From Histomonas meleagridis (Eukaryota > Parabasalia > Tritrichomonadida > Dientamoebidae): 64,000 nt of DNA. The stretch lies in contig WSYJ01000030.1 in NCBI GenBank assembly GCA_020186115.1, positions 434,001-498,000 on the forward strand. Reading direction: 5' to 3'. This document shows, piece by piece, positions 48,723 to 57,458 of this stretch (positions are counted from its first letter, which is position 1; each line of letters opens with the position of its first letter). The translations under genes were made by a program, and so were the position numbers. The notes under the pieces were generated by a model, which saw nothing but the letters and a program-made list of their open reading frames with translations, ran no database searches and was not told the DNA's origin.

Positions 48723-49382
48723 TCACCAAAACTTTAGTTTGGACAAAGAATTATATAAAGATGATAAAAATGTTCCATTCTGATTTGAAACTGTATCTTT
48801 TCCAAGGATCATTTCCTGGAATAATGTGAAATAACTTTTTTCTTCTAATGGAATTGAAGTTAGATCAGTCTGTTTAGGAAGTTTTAGTAAACGCTCTAAC
48901 TCAGGTTCAACCTTTGCTGCTCTTGATGGTATTTGTAATAGTTCTTCTTGTTGAAATTTGCCGATGTAGCAGCCTACCATAATATGTTCGTCAATCTGCA
49001 TTGTTGGTGTTATCTCTTCAATATCTTCAATGTTTTTGTCAAACTCTAAATAAGCCCAGTTGCCTCTATTGCTCATTTCAATTTTTGGATGATATCCAAT
49101 TTGAGAAAAGTAATTAGATAATATATACTTTTGGGAAGGCAACACACCAATAACAGAGATTACATTTAGTGAAGTTGGTGAATTAATTTCTTGTGCACTT
49201 AATTGGCCATATATTGATTTATCAGGAATATGAAAATCACTAATAAATTCATCATTATTTGTTAAGTTACTTGAGTTTTTGTCCTTCCTTTTTTGTACAT
49301 ATCCGAATTGTCCGTAAGGGCGCTCTGTTTCTAATCTTTTTGGCAGCAAACTTGACTCCATTTTGGTCTTGGCCGTTAACAT
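48723..49382 (-). CDS. NUP35: Nup35/Nup53-type nucleoporin (MPPN RRM)
   Basis: I start at ATG 49382 (MLTAKTKMESS); ATG 49361 is also possible, and the frame upstream has only TTG. The 219 residues contain the atypical dimeric RRM of Nup35/Nup53 at about 66-145: SLNVISVIGVLPSQKYILSN, FSQIGYHPKIEMSNRGNWAY, LEFDKN and DEHIMVGCYIGK. The MSNxGNW and IMVG motifs are specific to this family. Flanking regions are polar and probably disordered. The extreme C-terminus (SLYNSLSKLKFW) is an amphipathic helix ending in Trp, as in the membrane-binding tail of Nup53. It links inner-ring scaffold nucleoporins to the pore membrane. ACCGTTT sits 9 bp upstream of this start. Confidence 0.85.
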   Translation of the reverse strand: MLTAKTKMESSLLPKRLETERPYGQFGYVQKRKDKNSSNLTNNDEFISDFHIPDKSIYGQLSAQEINSPTSLNVISVIGVLPSQKYILSNYFSQIGYHPKIEMSNRGNWAYLEFDKNIEDIEEITPTMQIDEHIMVGCYIGKFQQEELLQIPSRAAKVEPELERLLKLPKQTDLTSIPLEEKSYFTLFQEMILGKDTVSNQNGTFLSSLYNSLSKLKFW

Positions 49383-49390
49383 GCCAGGAG

Positions 49391-49397
49391 ACCGTTT
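49391..49397 (-). promoter_or_regulatory. CCGTTT motif next to the Nup35 start
   Basis: ACCGTTTCTTTC immediately upstream of ATG 49382; a TTTTCATAAC, initiator-like, lies a further 20 bp away. Confidence 0.35.
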
Positions 49398-49649
49398 CTT
49401 TCTCCCAGTTATGAAAATCTGACAATTTTTGAAATAAAATATTGGATGAATTTTGATCGTTTTTGAATGTTTTGCGATTTTCTCATTCAATAAAGCATTA
49501 TAATCAATCAGACATTTTCACCCATAACAGACGGTAGTGTCATTATTTCCAACATTCCTCTTCTTATTGAAGCTCAGATTTCAAATTATTAATAAAGTAT
49601 AACGCATTATAACAATTTATTTACCGATTTTTTATTAAGTTGATACAAA

Positions 49650-52004
49650 TTAGTCACTTGTCTTCTTTGAGCGTCTTTTGACTAAAATAATAATCAAAGC
49701 CACTACGACAATCACTACTACTACGCATATTACCGCTATACCTGCAATTGTGCCATTCGATAACATATCAGGATCCATTTCTACTGTCACTAATCGATAA
49801 TGTCTATCTGCATGATTCCAAGTCGTAGTTACAGTTACATTATAATCATCATGTACTTCGCAAGTTGTTTCTAATGCCTCGAAAATACATTTTGGCCTTA
49901 TTGGGAACCTCAATTCCACAGTTCTTTTGAGAGTTTTCATTTCTTCATTTTTTGATCCATAACCAATGAATACATTTGTCCAACATACTCCTGTTTGTTC
50001 ATTACAAAATGTTGATAATGTTTGAAGGTCTGTGTTCATGTTATCACTTACTTCTGGTGTATTTCCTTCAGTTGGAATCGAGTATACAACTCCGCAATTA
50101 TTTGCTTTAAATACTGTATGATTTAAAACTTTTCTTATTGTTGGTGCCCATCTAACATAAAAAGGTCTCATGTCAGCAAGTTGTTCTGGATCTTCTAAAA
50201 ACCCACGACAATTAATCGGCTGACTTGAAGGAGTTATACCAACAGAAAACATAATGGAAAATGTGTCTTCTGCATATTTTGGTAATGTTCCATACGCTTG
50301 ATTTTCAAGCATTGACATTGCTCGAGATCCTATAGCATAACGAAGGGACCAAAAGTTTTGACGATATACATAATTAATATCTTGTCCATAATTTGATAAA
50401 CCTATTTCCCAACCAACAGATGCAACAAATTTTGCAAGTTGAGGCGCAAGGTAATTGGAATTGAAAGCAATTCCTCTAGGAATTAATTCCGATTTATTCG
50501 AGAACAAATGGAAGAAACCGGACATAATTGATTGCATTGGAATTGTTTCTCCTTCAATTAAAGTGAATGGTGATATATCTTCAGCAGGAATATGATCATC
50601 GAATTCATAATCTGCTTCATAATGAGAAAATGAATCTAATCCAATCCCAACAAACCAATTATTTGGATTAAAGAATCCTCGCCAAACATCAGCGACCATT
50701 CTTCTTTGATAAAGTTCATGATCCCATGTGTTCGTATAAAGGATACCTCCATTTGATCCGAAATAATCGCCACTACTTGAAATTGATCTTTTTCCATTCT
50801 TATTACGAATTGCATGATCAAGTGCTATTTGACATTCTTCTTCGATGTTATCATATGAAAACGTTGGTACACAATTTCGTAAATTCGCTTCCATTTGATC
50901 AGGATCAGAAGAATACTCAATCGGAATTCGGTATATAGTCGTTTCGGAATAAATATAATTTGGAACAGATATCTTTTTTGGTGGTCCACAGCCCCAAAGA
51001 AAGTTTCCAAGATATAAATCAACTTCTTCAGTACTATTCTCAAATAATATATTAAGGTCAGGATTAGGAAGCCATGCACCAGCACCATTCGGTTGTGTCT
51101 TATATATCTCGGGGAATAAATCATACCAATGATCAAGTGCATCTAAATAATTATCACTAGAAACTTCACATACATATATACTGAGATTAAAGTCACGTCG
51201 TACTTTAATGGGCATTTGGAAGTACGAACAATCATTGGAACTTTTTAGTTGCCATGGAATAAAGAAGCGTGAATCATCAACATCAATGCCTACTATATGT
51301 GTTGCATTGGCAACAATTGGAAAAGAGGTACAACTATATGTTGATGGATAAAAATTGATTTGACCATTTGTAACAGATGGTCGATCATATGAATTAAGGA
51401 CACCAAGTGTTTGAAGGTTGAATGAACCATCAGTTTGCTTAATTGAAACGGTGTGTTTGACTAAATTTGGTTGAACATTTTCATTTGTAATTCGATCATC
51501 TGAGAATTTAATGGGAGAACGAAGTTGAAATGACAGCTTAGGAAGCTTGAATCGTGATGTTGTGACTTGATTATGAAGGAATAATTGAATTTGAACTTTC
51601 CCTCGTGGAGTTTCTTTTAGTGCATGTGCGGTTCGTAAACCAAGTCTTGAATTTTGACCATACGCTGGTATCCTCTGAGATCCATAATACATATCAATAT
51701 AACACTCACTCGTAGTTTGAGTTACTTCGTCACTTGGGCATTCTGTCACAAAGTGTGTGTAATTAACATCAGGATCAAAATTAAAAGTGAAATCAGCGGT
51801 TGCACCTCTTACAACACCAGAAATTACAAGTACGTCACCATCTAGTTTTGAAGATGAATCTAGTTTCCAGAATGATGTATTTGTAAACGGTTCTAAATGA
51901 ATTTCATAAGTTTTAGATCCAGAAAATTCACTCTTGGTGAAGGGATCTATTGAAAAATCTCCGTCAGAATAGCATAGGCGAGAAAAAATCAAATAGAAAA
52001 GCAT
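49650..52004 (-). CDS. Large secreted type I membrane protein of unknown family
   Basis: A 784-residue protein with an N-terminal signal peptide (MLFYLIFSRLCYSDGDF), a long lumenal or extracellular region, one membrane helix (GIAVICVVVVIVVVALIIIL) and a basic tail (VKRRSKKTSD). The first 270 residues look beta-rich. The centre has many aromatic and acidic residues (YLDALDHWYDLFPEIYK, DVWRGFFNPNNWFVGIGLDS) and may be a TIM-barrel glycosidase-like domain, but I see no certain catalytic signature. There are numerous N-glycosylation sequons and paired Cys. It may be a surface or lysosomal glycoprotein. I do not recognise the family. The start ATG 52004 is the first in frame, and GCCGTTAA lies about 85 bp upstream. 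Confidence 0.75.
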   Translation of the reverse strand: MLFYLIFSRLCYSDGDFSIDPFTKSEFSGSKTYEIHLEPFTNTSFWKLDSSSKLDGDVLVISGVVRGATADFTFNFDPDVNYTHFVTECPSDEVTQTTSECYIDMYYGSQRIPAYGQNSRLGLRTAHALKETPRGKVQIQLFLHNQVTTSRFKLPKLSFQLRSPIKFSDDRITNENVQPNLVKHTVSIKQTDGSFNLQTLGVLNSYDRPSVTNGQINFYPSTYSCTSFPIVANATHIVGIDVDDSRFFIPWQLKSSNDCSYFQMPIKVRRDFNLSIYVCEVSSDNYLDALDHWYDLFPEIYKTQPNGAGAWLPNPDLNILFENSTEEVDLYLGNFLWGCGPPKKISVPNYIYSETTIYRIPIEYSSDPDQMEANLRNCVPTFSYDNIEEECQIALDHAIRNKNGKRSISSSGDYFGSNGGILYTNTWDHELYQRRMVADVWRGFFNPNNWFVGIGLDSFSHYEADYEFDDHIPAEDISPFTLIEGETIPMQSIMSGFFHLFSNKSELIPRGIAFNSNYLAPQLAKFVASVGWEIGLSNYGQDINYVYRQNFWSLRYAIGSRAMSMLENQAYGTLPKYAEDTFSIMFSVGITPSSQPINCRGFLEDPEQLADMRPFYVRWAPTIRKVLNHTVFKANNCGVVYSIPTEGNTPEVSDNMNTDLQTLSTFCNEQTGVCWTNVFIGYGSKNEEMKTLKRTVELRFPIRPKCIFEALETTCEVHDDYNVTVTTTWNHADRHYRLVTVEMDPDMLSNGTIAGIAVICVVVVIVVVALIIILVKRRSKKTSD

Positions 52005-52556
52005 TTTGAGTCGTGTTGGGGTTTAGCCACACACACAATAATAGCTTTCAAAATTCCAAAGGGAGTTGTTATGGGAGTTGGGTTAAAAAGCCGTTAATTG
52101 CACTGATTCGATTCAAAATCCGACTTTTTAAATATTAACAAAAATTCAAATAAGTAAACTTCTGAATTAAGCGCTTAAAATTTATGGTAAATTTATATCG
52201 TATTTTCACAACTTCTTAGATCACCATAAAAAAATTCGAATATAAATAGATGAAGTTGGGTAAAACAAAAAAGAAATCATGGTGATCTTTTAAGCCATTT
52301 TTGCGAATCATAATATCTACAAAGTATTATTTATCATATTAATCATACTTATAGTTCAAAACACATAAAATTATAGTGTTTTATTGAATACGTTGTGTTT
52401 TCATCATGCCGTTGGTTATTAGTCATAAGGTAACATACCTGCAATTTAAAAAAAAAAAATTGCTGAAAATTCATCACAATTAATTGAAGTTCTGGAAATT
52501 TTCTTTTGTAAACAAATAATGCTTTAAAACCTATTACTCAAATTATTAAATTTTTA
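52005..52556. other. Intergenic DNA
   Basis: One Myb-type GCCGTTAATTG (52090-52100) belongs to the upstream region of the 52004 gene. Nothing else recognised. Confidence 0.4.
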
Positions 52557-53138
52557 TTAATGAGTTTCTGGAAACAAACAAAACAAAGACTGAGCGCATG
52601 TAATTACTTTTGTGTTACACTCTTTTTCAGCTCTTTTTGATACTGCATTTAATAGCTGATATCCAAGTGCGTGCTGCTCTTCATCTTTGTCCATAAACAA
52701 AGGAACATACAAAAGAGTGTCTAGCATCACTCTTGTTGATGGAATAAATGATTCTCTTTTATATATGGCATTTAATACTTTAAGAGATTCAAGAAGAGCT
52801 GAGTCAGGCAAAAACCCACTTTTGAAAAAGAAGTAATGAAGCGAAAGATCTGCTAGCGGAAGATTTTCAATGTTTTCTGGTGATGCTGGTGGAGTCCATA
52901 TTTTTCTGATTTTTTTTTCTTGTGATGGGTGAGCTTCTTGTTCAAATTCAAACTCTTGAAACTGAGTTACAAGCAAAGCATTTAACACAACACTTTTTAG
53001 AAGAGAAGATGTTAATTTCTTTATTTCTTCATTACCTGTTATATTTAAATAGATAAGCGATGGAATGTTTTCTGTTGTTGCAATTCTTGGGTTGCTTTGA
53101 AGAAATTCAAGTTGGTTTTCTGCATCCAGCACGCTCAT
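52557..53138 (-). CDS. Unknown soluble alpha-helical protein
   Basis: From ATG 53138 (MSVLDAENQLEFLQSNP) the frame codes 193 residues without signal or membrane segment. It is mainly helical, with a Pro-rich loop in the middle (IRKIWTPPASPENIENLPL) and a helical C-terminal half (TRVMLDTLLYVPLFMDKDEE). I recognise no family. Length and codon use are normal for the window, and AAACCGCTG, a weak match to the local Myb-type motif, sits about 50 bp upstream. It might be a subunit of a larger complex; this is speculation. Confidence 0.65.
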   Translation of the reverse strand: MSVLDAENQLEFLQSNPRIATTENIPSLIYLNITGNEEIKKLTSSLLKSVVLNALLVTQFQEFEFEQEAHPSQEKKIRKIWTPPASPENIENLPLADLSLHYFFFKSGFLPDSALLESLKVLNAIYKRESFIPSTRVMLDTLLYVPLFMDKDEEQHALGYQLLNAVSKRAEKECNTKVITCAQSLFCLFPETH

Positions 53139-53242
53139 CAATTAACCCTTTTGTTATCAGGGTGCCCCACTACAAAGATTTATTCAATAAACCGCTGTCT
53201 ACGATCGTTTTCGATGCAATTTCCTGAGTTCATATTTTGCTC

Positions 53243-53266
53243 ATATATATATATATATATATATAT
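53243..53266. repeat. (AT)12 microsatellite
   Basis: Twelve uninterrupted AT dinucleotides in the gap between the unknown protein and the RRM protein. Confidence 0.9.
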
Positions 53267-53414
53267 TAATTAGTTAGATAAATAACAAAATCGAATATTA
53301 TAGAGAATATTAATTGTTACTTTTTCGAATAATTCCAAAAGTAAATTAAAAATTTTTGTTGATTAAATAATTTACCAAAAATGAACTTTTATATGCGAAT
53401 TTATAAAATGTCAT

Positions 53415-53957
53415 TTATTCAGAGTAATCGTATGACTTCTTTTTTTGCGAATTTTTCTTCTCTTTTTTATGATGGTGACTATGATGTTTTTCACTTTTAG
53501 TTTTTTCCTTTGTTTCTTTTTTCTTTTTTCCCTTCTTGTCATATTCGCTATATTCATTCTCGGAGTAGTCGTCTTTCTTAATTTTTTGAGAATGGTGGTG
53601 ATGGTGGTGATGATGATGTTTGTGAGACTTGTGCTTCTTTGGTTTTTCTTCCTTTTTAGTGGCTCTGTTTTCAAAGTTCAGATTTCTTCTATTTGGAAAT
53701 ATCCTTTTTCTGGAACGAAAAAATTCAACTCCAATGATTCTTCCATCAACTGTTGCTTCGTCTTTTTTAAGAGCAGCTTGGGCTTGTTCTGGCTTTGCAA
53801 ATCGAATATATGCAAAGCCTTTTATTCTTCCATCATCTCTTCTTGGCAACATAATTTCTTCAATTTCACCAAATTCACGAAATAGTGAATTAAGCTTGTC
53901 TTCTGTTGTTTCAAAGTTTATTCCACCAACATAGATAACTCTAGTTTTTTTTTCCAT
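53415..53957 (-). CDS. RRM protein with His/Lys/Ser-rich tail
   Basis: I start at ATG 53957 (MEKKTRVIYVGG), since the two preceding codons begin with TTG. Residues 6-82 are a canonical RNA recognition motif with RNP2 VIYVGGI and RNP1 IKGFAYIRF. The order is RRM, then RKRIFPNRRN, then a low-complexity tail rich in Lys, Glu, His and Ser, with nine consecutive His and Tyr-Ser-Glu repeats, ending SYDYSE. Such RRM-plus-charged-tail proteins are frequent among splicing factors and cyclophilin-33/PPIE-like RRMs, where a GGI(N/D) start is typical. Nuclear speckle targeting by the His/Lys tract is plausible but inferred. A GCGGTTA motif lies about 15 bp upstream. Confidence 0.85.
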   Translation of the reverse strand: MEKKTRVIYVGGINFETTEDKLNSLFREFGEIEEIMLPRRDDGRIKGFAYIRFAKPEQAQAALKKDEATVDGRIIGVEFFRSRKRIFPNRRNLNFENRATKKEEKPKKHKSHKHHHHHHHHHSQKIKKDDYSENEYSEYDKKGKKKKETKEKTKSEKHHSHHHKKEKKNSQKKKSYDYSE

Positions 53958-53978
53958 TACCAAGAAGAATGGCGGTTA

Positions 53979-56360
53979 TATGGATCTGACAATTCAGCTT
54001 CGAAACAATGCCTGGAAATCATAAAAAGCTTTATTTGGTAAATGTGTTAGTAGTTTTTTTTGTTGGATACAAAGAATCTGACTAACTGTTGGTAACAACA
54101 TACAAAATTAATGTTATGAAAACTTTTTGAGGTGACAAGCTAAACTATTTTTAGTGATTAAAATAAAATCATTAATTTTTTGATTAAAATTATAAAAAAA
54201 ATTCAAAGGCAGTGGGTGATATTGAGGTGCAAACAGCTGTTCCTTCTCTTCAATTTAAATGAACTTTAATAAATATTTAAATTATACATTTCAATGAGGT
54301 GATTAAATATCATTCAATATTAAAAACCCCGCCAATCCAAATTTAGCATGAAATCCACCAATCATTCAACCAAATTATATTTGAACTCAATGAAAACAAT
54401 ATTGAGGCAATCTACAATAAATTTGTTTGATTCCATATACATTCAAATACCTTGTTCGCAAATTCTTGTATTCTGCTTTCTTTGCTCGAAAGAAAGGCTC
54501 AAATACATGCGTTAAATATTTGATAGCTCTTGAGAAGGATTTTATTTAAAGAAAAAAACACCAGAGGATCAAACATATTTTTTGTGATTATCGACTCGAA
54601 CTCAAGAATCAAGAATCATGTCATTTACTTGGAAAGTTGAATGAATATAAATTAATTGATCCAAATGAAATTGCAAAAATAATTCGAAATGATGAAATAG
54701 AAAAACTTCAAGAAACAGAAAATTTTGATTTTAATCAGAAAAAAAAATCTTTTTTCAAAAATATATTCTAATTTGATTTTTTATAAAAAATTCTGTTTAG
54801 ACATTTTAAAATTCTCCTATCTGAAGTGTTTGGATTAAAATTGTACTCCAAACGGTCGCCACCGAAAAAATATTGTTTGTTAATAAATCAATACACATTT
54901 ATAATTTTAATATGTAAACCAAAAAATATTTATAATTATTAATACTCTTTGTTAGATACTAAATTATTTTAATTTTAATTTTTTTATGATAGATGATCAA
55001 TTTCACTTTGAATTAAAAAGTTGAAAAATCTCTCTATTACATTTTTTAGAATTATATGATATATTTAAATTTTTTATTAATTTTGATTTATATTCAGTTA
55101 ATATTGAGTTCTATTCATTTTAAAATCAAAAAATCATGAAAATTGATTTTGAAATATAATAAACAATATAATAATTTCATTTGATGTCACCATATTATTT
55201 TAGTAAATTACCAGTATAATTTGATTTGGCAATGAAAATTTTTATAACAAGAAGATGCGATCAAAAAGCATGAAAAAGACCTAAAAGTTGGGACATGAAG
55301 AACCTGTTTCCGAATATATTTTTTATATTATTTACTATTTCTAAATGTAATTCTCTTACATCAAATACATAACATAAGTATATATATACATATATCGAAT
55401 TTTATAAATAATATGATAATATTATGATGTTATCTTGTGATTTACGATTGAATTTTATATCGAAATTTCTCCAATTTTTCTCTATTACTTTATTTTAAAT
55501 ATTTTTTACAATATTTTGATGTTATTTATTCAATTTTATTCCTTGTGTTCATTCCTTATCTCTGTTCGTTTTAAGTTTCATTTTTTTATAATTGAATTGT
55601 TTTTAATCCTTCTGTATTCAATACATTCGGAAATGTATCATAAGTTTATTAAAAATGACACACATTGCGCATAAACACATAAATAGATAATATATATTTT
55701 TGAATATTAATCGAAATGATAAAAAATTGTATGCATTATGAATATCCAAACTATTTTATAACTATTTTAATAATATTTAGAATATAATTATGCATAATAT
55801 TAAAATTTAGTGAGAATGATAATTGATATATTTTTTTCGAAACTTAGTTTGAACGTTTAATACCCAAATAAACATGCATTAAAACAGCATAAGTAGAACT
55901 CACAATGCATTAAGAATATATAAATTGGAAAATTAAATTCAATGCAATTTTATTTGACTAAATTTATATAAATTTAGATCGACAAAACATCGATAACGGT
56001 TTTGACATTTATCAGCGGTTTATCGATATATCAGAGCCCAACCTAAAAAAACCTTATCTGTCTTGTTTCAGGCGTTACAACGAAAAATTAGAAAAATCGA
56101 TACGGGCATGTTTTTTTTTTAAACGGCTTCGTCGCTGGCAAAAAAAATATTTTTCTTGAAGTTTTTCTATTCTCAATAATTTTTGATTTCATTCGAACTA
56201 TGTCCACTTTTAACATATTTCTAATGATGTTCCCAATCATGCTTTGATTAAATAATAATTATATTGATTGGGAAAATAAAAATTCATAAATTTAAATTTT
56301 TTAATGTTATTTTTCTCTCATAACTTGATGTGTTTTTCAATACCAAATTCCAAAAAGTTA
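53979..56360. other. 2.4-kb gene-poor AT-rich region
   Basis: No intact gene recognised. It holds a small ankyrin-gene relic (54637-54771), and near its right end a group of GATAACGGTTTT (55992), AGCGGTTTATCGATA (56013) and AAACGGC (56121) motifs around a T10 run, with no coding frame close by. The remainder is AT-rich with stops in all frames. Confidence 0.5.
54637..54771 (+). pseudogene. Fragment of a DUF3447-type ankyrin gene
   Basis: This codes LNEYKLIDPNEIAKIIRNDE, then IEKLQETENFDFNQKKKSFF and a stop. It matches the segment PNEIAKIIRNDEIEKLQEIS of the pseudogene at 23.9 kb almost residue for residue, but has lost the codons for ISSQT and everything beyond. No promoter or other gene parts are visible nearby. 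Confidence 0.8.
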
Positions 56361-57125
56361 TTACTTATTATCTTTATTTAACATTTCGCAATGCTTATCA
56401 TAGTAAAGAAAAGCACTTAAAGAAACAAAGTCGTGAATTTTTGAATATATATTTTCTAACTTAAAAATCCGATTACATACATTCAGCCTTATTTCTTTTC
56501 CATTTAGCTTCATTATTTCGTCTGTTGGAAGTTCTTTTTCATAAAGTAAAATATGCGTTTTATTATCGCAAGGTCCGGAATATGGGTATATTGAATCAAA
56601 CTTACCATTAGAAGCCTCCTTAATAAGATCTCTATACTGTAATGGATCTGTTTCGAAGTTGCAATGTCTTTTTAAGAATTCATATACATATTCAGGTGTT
56701 GGAAAATTTCCTTTAGTCTTCTCAAAAGGAAGAGTAGCATGTATTTTCCCTGTTGGAATCTGTATTTCTTCGGTTAGCAAGCAATATTTTTCATGGGTTT
56801 CTATTGAAATTAATATAACAAGAACCATTATTGAATGGCCTTCTAGCATAATTATCCTTGGAATTTTCCCACCATTTCTTGTGTTAACTGTGTCTAATTT
56901 TAAATATTCTATTTCTCCTTTAGAATTCCTTTTAATATTTTGAATTTTAATTGATTCAACATGAATAGAATCATCAAGGCTATCAATCCAATCATTCAGT
57001 AATGTACACTCAGAAACATCTTTTACAATTGTATCATTTTCTCCAGTGATTGTAAAATCAAATTTTCTTTTCTTTTCCATTATCCTAATTAACATACCAG
57101 TTAAAAAATTGACAGTAATTTTCAT
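56361..57125 (-). CDS. NUDT14-like protein lacking the Nudix box
   Basis: The 254 residues align in order with plant NUDT14-type ADP-sugar diphosphatases. The core strand block EGHSIMVLVILISIETHEKY is followed by LLTEEIQIPTGKIHATLPFE, and later FDSIYPYSGPCDNKTHILLY, DEIMKLNGKEIRLNV and ENIYSKIHDFVSLSAFLYY. The segment after PTGK should carry the Nudix box (G-x5-E-x7-REUxEExGU). Here it reads LPFEKTKGNFPTPEYVYEFL and has no REVxEE, so the magnesium-binding glutamates are gone and catalysis is unlikely. It may be a regulatory or binding relative. The frame is intact. Start ATG 57125; a second Met at residue 16 (MEKKRKFDF) is an alternative. TATCGTTT and ACAACGATAG motifs are found 95-150 bp upstream. 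Confidence 0.7.
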   Translation of the reverse strand: MKITVNFLTGMLIRIMEKKRKFDFTITGENDTIVKDVSECTLLNDWIDSLDDSIHVESIKIQNIKRNSKGEIEYLKLDTVNTRNGGKIPRIIMLEGHSIMVLVILISIETHEKYCLLTEEIQIPTGKIHATLPFEKTKGNFPTPEYVYEFLKRHCNFETDPLQYRDLIKEASNGKFDSIYPYSGPCDNKTHILLYEKELPTDEIMKLNGKEIRLNVCNRIFKLENIYSKIHDFVSLSAFLYYDKHCEMLNKDNK

Positions 57126-57458
57126 GTCACTTCAAAAGGGTGCTCCAACGAAACTCGAAATCAAAGCCTCTAAACTGATCATTTTTTCTTCAGTTTATGA
57201 TTACGATAGGAATTTCAGAACAACGATAGTTTTTTTTCTGTGGAAACACTTCTAAACGATCATTTAAATTGCCTATCGTTTGTCTTTGGACCCCTTTAAG
57301 GGTAATTTCCATTCAAAATTCAATCAAACCGTTTCAATCCAAAGTAAAGTGACTGTATTTAGCATATGATCGAATTTTGTGTTCTTTGCACTGAATCCAT
57401 TAATAATTACATCAACAGCATAGTGCCATAAAAAGCAAAAACGAAATTCTGAGAATGT
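57126..57458. other. Intergenic region with Myb-type motifs
   Basis: ACAACGATAG (about 57220), CTATCGTTTG (about 57275) and AAACCGTTTC (about 57325). The first two match the TAACGA/TATCGT Myb sites known from Trichomonas promoters. No gene. Confidence 0.4.

Noticed and set aside
53445-53885. Plus-strand frame of 146 codons opposite the RRM gene
   Set aside because: Phe/Met-rich antisense of the Lys/Glu/His-rich tail; the minus strand has clear RNP motifs.
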